Origin: JAURDE01 sp965365285
GTDB taxonomy: Bacteria; Bdellovibrionota; Bacteriovoracia; Bacteriovoracales; Bacteriovoracaceae
DNA: 14,279 bases
NCBI GenBank assembly: GCA_965365285.1
Contig: CBDUBC010000078.1
Span: 1 to 14,279 of the forward strand
Direction of reading: 5' to 3'
The position numbers and the translations under genes were made by a program. Of this stretch, positions 1 through 7,158 are shown one piece after another. The notes beneath the pieces are model-generated. The model ran no database searches, was not told the origin of the DNA, and was given only the letters and a program-made list of their open reading frames with translations. Position 1 is the stretch's first letter. Every line of letters starts with the position of its first letter.

Positions 1-333
1 GCCGAGATATTACCCGTCAAGTTTTGTGACGTTTTTTTTGGGACACCCGATATATCCTCAACCCCAAACATAAAGGTTTCTATTAAAGCAAGATCAAAGG
101 ACGGTTATCGATATGTTTATTTCGATATGAAAGAAACAAGTAGAGACCTCCTAAGAAGAGTTAGTAAGGTCACTTACTTTACGAATCATTCGGACCTGAC
201 ATCCTATGACCGAAGAAAGTTCTTTAGATCAAGAAGAACCTTTTTAAATAATCAACCCTTAATCCTTGATCGAGTTGAAGTTGTGATGCTTTCTGGAAAG
301 ATCATTACCGTTAACGGACTCGATATCCATTAA
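1..333 (+). CDS. 3' part of an unidentified gene, possible prokaryotic YEATS-like C-terminal domain
   Basis: The reading frame that ends with TAA at 331-333 has no stop back to base 1, so this is the C-terminal 110 codons of a longer gene cut by the window edge. The first internal ATG at 127 is not the true start. The visible part reads as a beta-rich segment: YRYVYFDM, then SKVTYFTNHSDL, a basic stretch (YDRRKFFRSRR), then LDRVEVVMLSGKIITVNGLDI. The order 'aromatic strand, V-x-Y-x-x-x-H, basic loop, V-x-V-x-x-x-x-G-K, hydrophobic-x-L end' resembles prokaryotic YEATS domains. That is pattern recognition only, and a generic beta-sandwich is equally possible. There is no signal peptide or membrane segment in the visible part. 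The gene ends 9 bases before a strong terminator stem, so it is the last gene of its unit. Confidence 0.6.
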   Translation, partial: AEILPVKFCDVFFGTPDISSTPNIKVSIKARSKDGYRYVYFDMKETSRDLLRRVSKVTYFTNHSDLTSYDRRKFFRSRRTFLNNQPLILDRVEVVMLSGKIITVNGLDIH

Positions 334-342
334 AATAAATAC

Positions 343-374
343 AAGTAATCCTGCTCACTAAAGCAGGATTACTT
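343..374. terminator. Bidirectional rho-independent terminator
   Basis: A perfect 13-bp stem (343-355 with 362-374) closes a six-base loop, CACTAA. On the plus strand it is followed by a mixed A/T tract with five consecutive T at 381-385. Read on the minus strand it is followed by the T-rich complement of 331-342. It separates two convergent genes, one ending at 333 and one at 369. The stop codon of the minus-strand gene lies inside the stem. One hairpin therefore probably ends both transcripts. Confidence 0.85.
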
Positions 375-1211
375 TAAAAATTTTTGTATCTGTTTTGTAA
401 TAGAAGCGTTGGCCACCATGATATTTTTATCAAATGGATCAAAGGCCTCTCCCCTATAATTCCCTACCATAAGCCTACTCTCCTTACAGATAACAGAGGC
501 CGCTGTAACGTCCCATGGAGCAAGACCTGCTTCCCAAAACCCATCAAAAACACCATCGGCAACATAACACATATCAAGGGCCGCACTACCAAGTCTTCGA
601 ACTCCTCTACACTGTGTAAGTAGAGAATTAAATTTTTTAAACTCCTCTAAAAAGACTTTTCCTTTTTCAGAGCTAAAACCTGTCACGAGAAGACAATCTT
701 TTAGTTTTCTTTTATTTTTAGGAACGAGTTTTCTCTTTTTAGTAATCCCATCTTTAGTTAAAATTCCTTTAAACGCACCCGATCCTTCGCTCGCATAAAA
801 GCACTCTCCTGTTTCAGGTCGATAGATGACACCTAGAACAGCTCTCCCCTGATGGAGAAGGCCAATACAAACAGCATAGTAATTAAAATGATTGAGATAA
901 TTAGTAGTACCATCAAGCGGATCTACAACCCAACACCAAGGAATGTTAGAAAATTGATCTAGTTTTTTAGTACTTCCAAATTTTTTGTAGCTTTCTTCCT
1001 CTCCAAGAATTTCATGGTCTGGAAATTTTTTGAGAAGAAGCTTTGAGATGAGTTTTTCTGATTCAATATCGGCTTGGCTGACTAACCCTTGCGCTTTTTT
1101 ATGATCAATTTTTAAACTTTTAAGATTTTTTGATTTTTTCTTCAGCCTCTCGCCTGCTTTAAAGGCCGTTTCAAAAACAGTAGGAAGCATTTTTTTAAGA
1201 GAGGTCTTCAT
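369..1211 (-). CDS. suhB: Inositol monophosphatase family protein (SuhB/CysQ-like phosphatase)
   Basis: A Mg2+-dependent phosphatase of the inositol monophosphatase superfamily. Counting from an ATG at 1217, the metal-site motifs are all present: GEEES (residues 72-76), DPLDGT inside WVVDPLDGTTN (97-107) and APWD (233-236). Length (280-282 aa) suits the family (about 260-290). Substrates in this family include inositol phosphates, 3'-phosphoadenosine nucleotides, fructose 1,6-bisphosphate and histidinol phosphate. The sequence alone does not decide between them, so the symbol is a family label. ATG codons lie at 1217 and 1211. The second is preferred because AGAGGAGG (1218-1225) sits six bases before it but directly abuts the first. 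The gene start overlaps the 3' end of yacG, and that Shine-Dalgarno is encoded within yacG. It is the last gene of the aminotransferase-yacG-phosphatase operon and ends in the terminator stem. Confidence 0.88.
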   Translation of the reverse strand: MKTSLKKMLPTVFETAFKAGERLKKKSKNLKSLKIDHKKAQGLVSQADIESEKLISKLLLKKFPDHEILGEEESYKKFGSTKKLDQFSNIPWCWVVDPLDGTTNYLNHFNYYAVCIGLLHQGRAVLGVIYRPETGECFYASEGSGAFKGILTKDGITKKRKLVPKNKRKLKDCLLVTGFSSEKGKVFLEEFKKFNSLLTQCRGVRRLGSAALDMCYVADGVFDGFWEAGLAPWDVTAASVICKESRLMVGNYRGEAFDPFDKNIMVANASITKQIQKFLK

Positions 1212-1392
1212 CTTCATCCTCCTCTATCGTGGCGCCCGCGACGGGTATAGTATAGTCTTCTGAAAGCCAATGGCCCAGATCAATCATTTTACATCTCTCA
1301 CTACAAAAGGGTCTAAACTCACTTTCATAATAATTAAACTGAGTTTCACAGTGTGGACATTTGATAATTTTTTTCTTTACAATAGTTTTCAT
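1195..1392 (-). CDS. yacG: YacG-family zinc-binding protein (DNA gyrase inhibitor)
   Basis: A 65-residue protein with the YacG signature: two CxxC/CxxxC pairs (C12, C15, C30, C34) that bind one zinc, the hallmark FRPFCSERCKMIDLG (26-40), the GHW and the YTIP ending of the conserved core. It finishes with a very acidic tail (EEDEDED). In E. coli YacG binds GyrB and inhibits gyrase; that is family knowledge, and gyrase binding here is inferred. Length and spacing of the first CxxC from the N-terminus match E. coli YacG, which supports the ATG at 1390-1392. The start overlaps the end of the upstream class IV aminotransferase gene by about 47 bases, and the end overlaps the phosphatase gene. The codons for the acidic tail (GAG GAG GAT) also form the ribosome-binding site of that downstream gene. 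Confidence 0.93.
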   Translation of the reverse strand: MKTIVKKKIIKCPHCETQFNYYESEFRPFCSERCKMIDLGHWLSEDYTIPVAGATIEEDEDEDLS

Positions 1393-2149
1393 AGAATTCT
1401 TTTACTTTATTATTAATTTTAAATTTCACATCACCAAGGTTCAATACATTTTGAACCCCTCGAACACTATTACATGTCATACAATGATCATATTGCTCTA
1501 TCTCTGAAAGTCTAATTTCTTGCTCTTCATATTTAAAAAGGTATTTAAGAATCTCAAGAGTTATTCCCTTAAAAATTAAATCCGACCTTGGGATAATAAG
1601 TTTATCTTGATGAAAGAAAAAAAGATTTCGAATACTGGTTTCAAGAATATTTTGCTTAAGGTCTAATTCAACTGCATCATCAAAACCATTTTCTTGGGCA
1701 TGCTCAAGCTCTCTTAGTCGATAAAGATAGTTTCCATGCTTAATATCATTAGGGAAAAGGTTTTTAGTTTTTTTTTCTCTAAAGAGAGTGAGTTTAATTT
1801 CATCTCTCGGTGTAATTTCTTTCAAAGTGAAAACATAAAAATTAGAGTATACGGTGATTCTTAAGGACTGATATCCCTCTAAATCAAGCTCTAAAAGATC
1901 TTTAAGGATTAAACTTTCATCAAGCCTTTTGGAGAACATATACTCCATGCCCCTACGTAGTCTTTTGAGGTGCTCCCTAAGAAATAGAGGGCCCTTATTT
2001 TGAATTCCTAACGTAGTGAATATATTTTTAGCGATGAGGATGTCAGAGTCTAGGGTAAGATTACCCTTAACTTCTTGAAATCTTTGAGGAATGATAGTTC
2101 TCACCACTCGAGAGGACCCTTTATTTGTTATCGCAGATATGGTAGCCAC
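1346..2149 (-). CDS. Class IV PLP-dependent aminotransferase/lyase (PabC- or IlvE-like)
   Basis: A fold-type IV PLP enzyme of 267 residues. Seen in order: FLREHLKRLRRG (57-68), which matches the family's 'EHLxRL' helix; the PLP lysine K137 in KHGNYLYRLRELEHAQ; E170 in LETSIRNLF, which contacts the pyridine nitrogen; the phosphate-binding GIT (195-197); and TCNSVRGVQNV (225-235). That last motif is close to the CNALMPV segment of E. coli PabC. Candidate roles are 4-amino-4-deoxychorismate lyase (folate) or branched-chain/D-amino-acid transaminase. The C-terminal motif favours PabC. Divergent adjacency to a ketoisovalerate-consuming operon would suit valine transamination. The start is uncertain: the frame opens with GTG at 2147-2149 with no good Shine-Dalgarno, and another GTG lies about 14 codons in. 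The usual N-terminal 'W-x-N-G' strand is not evident. First gene of the minus operon with yacG. Confidence 0.82.
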   Translation of the reverse strand: MATISAITNKGSSRVVRTIIPQRFQEVKGNLTLDSDILIAKNIFTTLGIQNKGPLFLREHLKRLRRGMEYMFSKRLDESLILKDLLELDLEGYQSLRITVYSNFYVFTLKEITPRDEIKLTLFREKKTKNLFPNDIKHGNYLYRLRELEHAQENGFDDAVELDLKQNILETSIRNLFFFHQDKLIIPRSDLIFKGITLEILKYLFKYEEQEIRLSEIEQYDHCMTCNSVRGVQNVLNLGDVKFKINNKVKEFYENYCKEKNYQMSTL

Positions 2150-2175
2150 AATGAGTAAATTATGGAGCCATTTTA

Positions 2176-3114
2176 ATGCGACTAGCTATAATCGGTTTTG
2201 GTAATCAGGCAAAAGCCTGGGCCTTAAACCTAAGAGATTCAAATAAGGAAGTCCATATTCTTGTGAGAAAAAATGGACCGAGCTGGAACCTTGCTAACAG
2301 CATGGGTTTTCCCACTCTAGATTGGGACCAATCACTCGAATCCTTCGATACCTTCATTATGCTCACACCCGATGATGTGCACACTAATATCCTTAATCAG
2401 CTGACTGATTTTATTAGGCCGGGCTCACGAATTATATATGCTCATGGCTTTAGCTTTACTTCCGGAGATTATCAAAATAAGTTTCCCAAATGGTCTCACC
2501 TTCTTCTCGCTCCAAAGGCCATTGCAAGTGAAGTGCGCTTTCAATTTGAAACAGATGGAAAACTAGGTGCCGTCTCTAGCCTTGAAGCCAGTCTTGATCC
2601 AAAAAGCGATAAAGAAATTCTCCTCGATCTTGCTCAATCAATTGGTATTACTTCCGGACCTTATTTTACAAGCTTCAAACAAGAAACCATCGCTGATCTG
2701 TTTTCGGAACAAACTCTTTTATGCTCCCTTCTTCCTTATGGAGCACTAAGTTCTTTTAATAAGCTCATTGAAATTGGAGTTGAGGAAGAATTGGCCTATT
2801 TCGAATGCTGGTACGAGGTAAAACTAATTGCAGATACCATGGTTCAATTAGGCCCAAAAAAATTCTTTGAACTCATTAGCCCGAACGCTCTGCTTGGTGG
2901 TGAGAAGGCCAGAAAAATTCTTTTTGATGAGCAGTTCGACAAAAAAATTAATAAGTTATTAGAAGATATAAAAAATGAAAGCTTTTTTGACGAAGTCTCT
3001 AGGGCCGATTTTTCCCAAGTGAAAAAGGAAGTCCTTCACTTTTGGGAGAACCAAAAACTCAATCAAGTTCACTCTGTTTTAGGAAAAGAATTGTTTGAGA
3101 AAGGAAACACATGA
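2176..3114 (+). CDS. Ketol-acid reductoisomerase-like protein, probable ketopantoate reductase
   Basis: A 312-residue homologue of ketol-acid reductoisomerase (KARI, IlvC). The N-terminal Rossmann domain starts IGFGNQAKAWALNLRDS (6-22). The catalytic-region motifs AHGFSF (89-94) and APK (112-114) follow. The helical C-terminal domain has DLFSEQ (174-179) and YFECWYE (208-214), supplying the four KARI metal ligands D174, E178, E210 and E214. Normally invariant parts differ: APKGPG is APKAIA, and LCGG after DLFGEQ is LCSL. KARI enzymes in Salmonella and Corynebacterium are known to reduce ketopantoate. This gene heads an operon with panB, coaX, coaBC and panC, and no PanE is present. The best inference is therefore NADPH-dependent ketopantoate reductase rather than valine/isoleucine synthesis. 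Its stop overlaps the panB start by four bases (ATGA). GGAG at about 2164-2167 precedes the ATG. Confidence 0.85.
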   Translation: MRLAIIGFGNQAKAWALNLRDSNKEVHILVRKNGPSWNLANSMGFPTLDWDQSLESFDTFIMLTPDDVHTNILNQLTDFIRPGSRIIYAHGFSFTSGDYQNKFPKWSHLLLAPKAIASEVRFQFETDGKLGAVSSLEASLDPKSDKEILLDLAQSIGITSGPYFTSFKQETIADLFSEQTLLCSLLPYGALSSFNKLIEIGVEEELAYFECWYEVKLIADTMVQLGPKKFFELISPNALLGGEKARKILFDEQFDKKINKLLEDIKNESFFDEVSRADFSQVKKEVLHFWENQKLNQVHSVLGKELFEKGNT

Positions 3115-3929
3115 TGAAGCTGAATACTCGTCAAATTAGAAATCATAAAATCGCTATCGGAAAAGATCCTCTTCAGATGTTGACTTGCTATGATTATCAA
3201 ACAGCAAGACTTCTTAATGAAACTGATGTGGATATGCTCCTTGTTGGAGATAGCCTTGGAAATGTCATTCTTGGCTATGATACGACCGTTCAAGTTAGCC
3301 TTGAAGAAATGAAGATTTTTTCTGGTGCGGTCAAAAGAGGAGCTCCGAATAAATTTGTTGTCGCTGATCTCCCTTTTGGATCCTACAGTACCATGGAAAA
3401 AGGCGTTGAGAGCGCGATTAGTCTCTTTCAAAGCTCTCTGGCTGAAGCTGTGAAGTGTGAAGGTGCCTTTGATTATCAACTCGAAATGATTAAAAGAATC
3501 ACCGAAGTAGGAATCCCTGTGATGGGCCATATTGGGCTTACTCCCCAGTCGGTTCATCAACAAGGTGGTTATTATACTCACGGTAAAGATGCCGCTAGTA
3601 GTGAAGAGCTGCTCAGACAGGCCGTCGCGCTAGAAAAAGCCGGTTGTTTTAGTCTTGTGTTAGAGTGTGTATCCAAAGAGACTTCTCAAAAAATTACCAA
3701 AAAGCTCTCCATCCCTACGATCGGGATCGGATCTGGTCTGGTAACCGATGGACAGGTTCTTGTGATTAATGATCTCCTTAAAATGGGGCCCAACACTCCA
3801 CCAAAATTTTGCACTCCGATCTCTGATTTTTATCAATTGAAAAAAGAACTCATTGGAAAGTATATTATTGGTAGTAAAGAACTTATCCAAAAATACTGGA
3901 AGGAACATGGATCTGCTGTACACCATTGA
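3111..3929 (+). CDS. panB: 3-methyl-2-oxobutanoate hydroxymethyltransferase
   Basis: PanB transfers a hydroxymethyl group from methylenetetrahydrofolate to alpha-ketoisovalerate, giving ketopantoate, the first committed step of pantothenate synthesis. The 272-residue protein shows the family's full TIM-barrel motif set: LTCYDYQTA (24-32), LLVGDSLGNVILGYDTT (43-59) with metal ligand D47, ADLPFGSY (85-92) with D86, KCEGA (115-119, usually K-x-E-G-G), GHIGLTPQ (139-146), VLECV with general base E185, and GIGSG...DGQVLV (205-218). Length is typical (about 260-280). The start overlaps the preceding KARI-like gene by four bases, so translational coupling is likely; an in-frame ATG at 3114 is an equally possible start. 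Cytoplasmic. Its product is the expected substrate of the KARI-like neighbour. The last 23 bases overlap coaX. Confidence 0.95.
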   Translation: MMKLNTRQIRNHKIAIGKDPLQMLTCYDYQTARLLNETDVDMLLVGDSLGNVILGYDTTVQVSLEEMKIFSGAVKRGAPNKFVVADLPFGSYSTMEKGVESAISLFQSSLAEAVKCEGAFDYQLEMIKRITEVGIPVMGHIGLTPQSVHQQGGYYTHGKDAASSEELLRQAVALEKAGCFSLVLECVSKETSQKITKKLSIPTIGIGSGLVTDGQVLVINDLLKMGPNTPPKFCTPISDFYQLKKELIGKYIIGSKELIQKYWKEHGSAVHH

Positions 3930-4605
3930 TTCAGGGAATACGAATAGTAAAATGGCCCTTTTTAAAGATGGAATTCTTCAAGGCTTTGAGGACTTTGAGA
4001 ACCGTGATCCTAAAATTCCAGGCGTCCTCTCTACTGTTAGTGATCAATTTAAAAATGTTCCGAAAGGCTTTATTGATATAGATGCCCTAAGAGAAAATAA
4101 AAAATTTCTTGGTATGCCTATTCATTATGGACCAACTCTAGGAATCGATCGAATTTGTGTTGCTTGGTATACCTATCGTAATCTCATTGAGGATGAGGTG
4201 GCCATTTGTATAGATGCCGGTACTTTTACAACAATTGATATCGTATCTAAGGACGGTTTTCTAGGCGGACATATTTATCCAGGTGTTGATGCCTATTTTA
4301 AGTGTTATGAAAAAGGGGCAAAACTTCCATATCTTAATCCCATAGATTTAGAAGTGAAAACGAAACTTGGCTCAGATACAATCACCTCAATTCAAAATAG
4401 TTATTTTCTTACTCAACTTACCGTCTTGGATCATCATATAAAACAATATCAGGCCAATAAGATTGTCCTCACTGGTGGACACGCCCCCCTCTTTTTTAAC
4501 CTTGTTGAAAGGTTTGATAACCTTATCGTGGAATACAAAAAAGACCTTATTCACTACTCACTTAAAGACATTTACCGCGAGATGCAAAAAACAAAATTAT
4601 GTTGA
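3907..4605 (+). CDS. coaX: Type III pantothenate kinase
   Basis: CoaX phosphorylates pantothenate, the first step from vitamin B5 to CoA; type III enzymes belong to the ASKHA fold and usually need a monovalent cation. The frame is open from 3853, but the start is placed at ATG 3907. GGAAGGA lies just upstream of it, and the conserved N-terminal strand (YTIDSGNTNSK, 5-15) then begins at residue 5 as in the family. Other motifs are YGPTLGIDR (74-82), CIDAGTFTTID (101-111) with the catalytic aspartate D103, GGHIYPG (120-126) and VLTGGHA (187-193). At 232 residues it is slightly shorter than usual (about 250), but no motif is missing. It overlaps the end of panB by 23 bases and the next gene by 7. 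A CoaA or CoaW kinase is not needed if this is functional. Confidence 0.93.
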   Translation: MDLLYTIDSGNTNSKMALFKDGILQGFEDFENRDPKIPGVLSTVSDQFKNVPKGFIDIDALRENKKFLGMPIHYGPTLGIDRICVAWYTYRNLIEDEVAICIDAGTFTTIDIVSKDGFLGGHIYPGVDAYFKCYEKGAKLPYLNPIDLEVKTKLGSDTITSIQNSYFLTQLTVLDHHIKQYQANKIVLTGGHAPLFFNLVERFDNLIVEYKKDLIHYSLKDIYREMQKTKLC

Positions 4606-5033
4606 AAAAAGCTCTTGGTTTAATCACTATCCTTATTGTCCTTGGTTTTGCTTATTCTTTTTTCTATCTCGAGAAAAAAATTGCGGAACGAAAAGTAAGC
4701 CAGCAGCTCTTTATTTCAGATAATTTTTGCCTCAATCTCTACCCACAATGCCTCCTTAAAAAGGGGAATTTTTCTCTCACGCTCTTTTGTCATAGTGGAA
4801 GCAATTATCATTTCTCAAAAGTTGAGCAAGTACCTGAAGGGCTTGAAAAGGGTGCCTTAATTGGACCTATTCAGCTTTTTAAAGGGGAAAATAGGATCTT
4901 TTATCAGTCTCCTGAATTAATCTATCAAATGAAGGCCACAGACCCGAAAGAAGAGGAGTTTTCAAGCTTTGAAGTCCTCTATCCCTGCACTGATAAGCTT
5001 CAGAGGCTCAAGCTGTCTAGTGGCCAAAACTAG
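4599..5033 (+). CDS. Unknown protein with one N-terminal membrane helix, in the CoA operon
   Basis: I do not recognise this 144-residue protein. Its N-terminus has two lysines followed by about 20 hydrophobic residues (ALGLITILIVLGFAYSFFYL, 5-24). This could be an uncleaved anchor (N-in, C-out) or a signal peptide, though no convincing cleavage site is seen. The rest looks like a small beta-rich extracytoplasmic domain. It has four cysteines (FC, QC, FC, PC) that could form disulphides on the outer face. The ATG at 4599 overlaps the coaX stop by seven bases, so it is almost certainly co-translated with the CoA genes. A 42-base gap then separates it from coaBC, the only real gap in the operon. 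Its position suggests some link to pantothenate or envelope thiol metabolism, but nothing in the sequence shows a function. Confidence 0.75.
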   Translation: MLKKALGLITILIVLGFAYSFFYLEKKIAERKVSQQLFISDNFCLNLYPQCLLKKGNFSLTLFCHSGSNYHFSKVEQVPEGLEKGALIGPIQLFKGENRIFYQSPELIYQMKATDPKEEEFSSFEVLYPCTDKLQRLKLSSGQN

Positions 5034-5075
5034 CGAATTGTGTGATAACACCCCCTGTAAATAACTGAGGACGGC

Positions 5076-6275
5076 ATGAAAATACTGCTTTGTGTTACAG
5101 GTTCCATTTCTGCATATAAAAGCTATGACCTTTGTCGAAATCTCGTAAAAGCAGGTCATAAGCTTAAAGTTGTCCTCTCGCGAGGCGCCCTCGAGTTTAT
5201 TCAACCTAATACCTTTAAATATCTTGGTGCTGAGGTTTTTCATCCTGATGAAGACTTTAAGCACTCGGGAGTTCTTCACGTTGATCTTGCCAGGTGGGCC
5301 GATCGATTTGTAACGGCCCCTCTTTCGGCTAATAAGCTCAGTGATTTTTGTCAGGGCCGAGCAAATGATTTGATCAACTCCATATTTCTAGCTTTGGATC
5401 CTAAAACTCCTAAGCTCTTTTTTCCAGCCATGAATACCTTTATGCTGACTCATGCTTTTGTTGAAGAAAACTTGAAAAAGCTGGCGACTCTACCAAATAC
5501 CAAAGTTTTTGGAACGAGTTCTGGTGAGCTGGTTTGTGGAGAGCAAGGAGAGGGTAAACTTCTCCCTGTTGAAGTTATTCATGACTGTATCGAGGCCATC
5601 TCCTTCAATTCCTCCAAAGAACATATCCTCATCTCCACCGGTGCCACTATTGCTCCTCTCGATCCTGTTCGCTACCTCACAAACCCTAGTAGTGGGATTA
5701 CGGGCTATTATCTGGCTAAAGAGGCCTTAAAAAAAGGACATCAAGTCACAGTGATTGCAGGACAATTTGCAACCTCAAAACTTGAACAGCTCACAGGCTT
5801 GGATCGATTCCAGCTTTATCGAGTTAAGACAACGGAAGATATGTATCAAAAAGTCCATGAAGTCTTTCCGCAGGCTACCTCTTATTATTCAAGTGCAGCG
5901 ATTTCTGATTTTGAATTTAATATGGAAGAACAAAAAATTAAAAAAAATCAATTTGAAAATGCTCTTCCTTACAAAAAGGCCAAGGATGTTCTTAAGTCCA
6001 TCCTTGAAGTAAGAGCACCTCATCAAAAGGTCATTGGCTTTGCTGCAGAAACCAATCTTGATGAGGCTATGCTTCAGCAAAAGTTTACCTCTAAGCCTGT
6101 AGACCTTCTCGTTGGAACTAAAGTTCATAGTGGACTTGGTAAAGACTCTCTTCAAGGCTTTCAAAATGATCATGCCCATTACCTCTTTTATAATGCCAAA
6201 GGGATCCAATATGAAGGTACCCTCAGTAAGACTGAGCTTGCCGCGGCCCTTTTTGATTTAGGAAAATATGATTGA
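5076..6275 (+). CDS. coaBC: Bifunctional phosphopantothenoylcysteine decarboxylase/phosphopantothenate-cysteine ligase
   Basis: CoaBC joins cysteine to 4'-phosphopantothenate (CoaB) and decarboxylates the product to 4'-phosphopantetheine (CoaC). The CoaC half (about 1-175) has the flavin-binding GSISAYKS (9-16), catalytic H68 in LHVDLARWAD, APLSANKLSDF (81-91), PAMN (117-120) and the active-site C154 in GELVCGEQGEGKL. The CoaB half (about 182-399) has ISTGATIAPLDPVRYLTNPSSG (186-207), AAISDF (274-279), the KIKK loop (287-290) and GFAAET (321-326). Two positions are unusual: VDLLVGTKV replaces the usual '..D.ivaNdv', and SAN replaces the common TAN. Length (399 aa) is normal. GAGGA lies five bases before the ATG. 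It ends overlapping panC by eight bases (ATGATTGA). Bacterial CoaB enzymes use CTP. Confidence 0.95.
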   Translation: MKILLCVTGSISAYKSYDLCRNLVKAGHKLKVVLSRGALEFIQPNTFKYLGAEVFHPDEDFKHSGVLHVDLARWADRFVTAPLSANKLSDFCQGRANDLINSIFLALDPKTPKLFFPAMNTFMLTHAFVEENLKKLATLPNTKVFGTSSGELVCGEQGEGKLLPVEVIHDCIEAISFNSSKEHILISTGATIAPLDPVRYLTNPSSGITGYYLAKEALKKGHQVTVIAGQFATSKLEQLTGLDRFQLYRVKTTEDMYQKVHEVFPQATSYYSSAAISDFEFNMEEQKIKKNQFENALPYKKAKDVLKSILEVRAPHQKVIGFAAETNLDEAMLQQKFTSKPVDLLVGTKVHSGLGKDSLQGFQNDHAHYLFYNAKGIQYEGTLSKTELAAALFDLGKYD

Positions 6276-7158
6276 AATATTAAGAACCACAGAACAATTT
6301 CAAATTTTTAGAAAAAGTCTTAAACCCGAAACTACAGTTGGACTAGTTCCTACTATGGGAAACCTTCATAAAGGTCATCTTTCTCTTGCAAGAGAGTCTT
6401 TAAGAGCAAATGATGTTACCGTCGTCTCAATTTTTGTGAACCCTCTTCAGTTTGGGCCTAATGAAGACTTTGAAAAATATCCAAGAACTCTAGGCGAAGA
6501 TGCTCAGCTTTTAAAAGAGCTTTATAGGCAAGAGGGTCTCCCTCCCATTGGAGAGAAAAGAATTACTATTTTTGCCCCCGAAAAGGTTGAAGAAATTTTT
6601 CCTTCTGGATATCAAACTCGGATTGAAGTCCAGGGACTAACCGACAAGCTCTGTGGTCTTAATCGACCAGGGCACTTTGAAGGGGTGACAACCGTTGTTT
6701 ATCAGCTCTTCAATATTGTAAGGCCAATACGGTCCTACTTCGGTCAAAAAGATTATCAGCAGTATTTAGTCATCAAAAAAATGATCCATGATTTGAGACT
6801 TGATATTCAGATCGTACCAATGCCGATTAAAAGGGATCATGATGGTTTGGCCCTCTCAAGCCGAAACCAATATCTTTCAGTAGAAGAAAGAAAAGTTGCA
6901 CTCAATCTACCAAGAAAGCTTGAGGAGCTAAAAAAAATTATTAAAAATAATCCATGGCCGGTTTCTTATGAAGTCTGCAGGGAGGTTATTCAAACTGAAC
7001 GTAAAAATGATCCTCGTTGGGACTATCTTGAAGTTTTGGATGCAAAGTCTCTAGAAAACGCCGATAATAAAACTCATACTGTTCTCATTGCCGGGGCCTA
7101 TAAATTAGGTTCAACTCGGCTCATTGATAACAAACTGGCCGAAGTTGTATATGCTTGA
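6268..7158 (+). CDS. panC: Pantothenate synthetase (pantoate-beta-alanine ligase)
   Basis: PanC condenses D-pantoate with beta-alanine, using ATP through a pantoyl-adenylate. The 296-residue protein has the nucleotidyltransferase HxGH site in VPTMGNLHKGHLSL (27-40, HKGH 34-37), FVNPLQFGPNEDFEKYPRT (56-74), CGLNRPGHFEGVTTVV (129-144), YFGQKDYQQ (157-165) and the mobile-loop motif DGLALSSRNQYLS (192-204). It is about 13 residues longer than E. coli PanC, mostly from an insertion around residues 85-100. The start overlaps coaBC by eight bases and the end overlaps hflX by eight bases, so it sits firmly inside the operon. Beta-alanine must come from a PanD or another source outside this window. 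Confidence 0.96.
   Translation: MIEILRTTEQFQIFRKSLKPETTVGLVPTMGNLHKGHLSLARESLRANDVTVVSIFVNPLQFGPNEDFEKYPRTLGEDAQLLKELYRQEGLPPIGEKRITIFAPEKVEEIFPSGYQTRIEVQGLTDKLCGLNRPGHFEGVTTVVYQLFNIVRPIRSYFGQKDYQQYLVIKKMIHDLRLDIQIVPMPIKRDHDGLALSSRNQYLSVEERKVALNLPRKLEELKKIIKNNPWPVSYEVCREVIQTERKNDPRWDYLEVLDAKSLENADNKTHTVLIAGAYKLGSTRLIDNKLAEVVYA

Noticed and set aside
2206..2219. CAGGC-AAAA-GCCTG inverted repeat
   Set aside because: The stem is only five base pairs, lies inside the coding sequence of the KARI-like gene and has no T-tract, so it is probably incidental.
2176..3114. Calling the first operon gene ilvC for valine/isoleucine synthesis
   Set aside because: Fold and metal ligands fit KARI, but two substrate-loop motifs differ and all neighbours are pantothenate/CoA genes, so a plain ilvC label would mislead.
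3069..3581. 170-codon open frame on the minus strand
   Set aside because: It is antisense to the start of panB, which has complete family motifs; no ribosome-binding site or recognisable domain.
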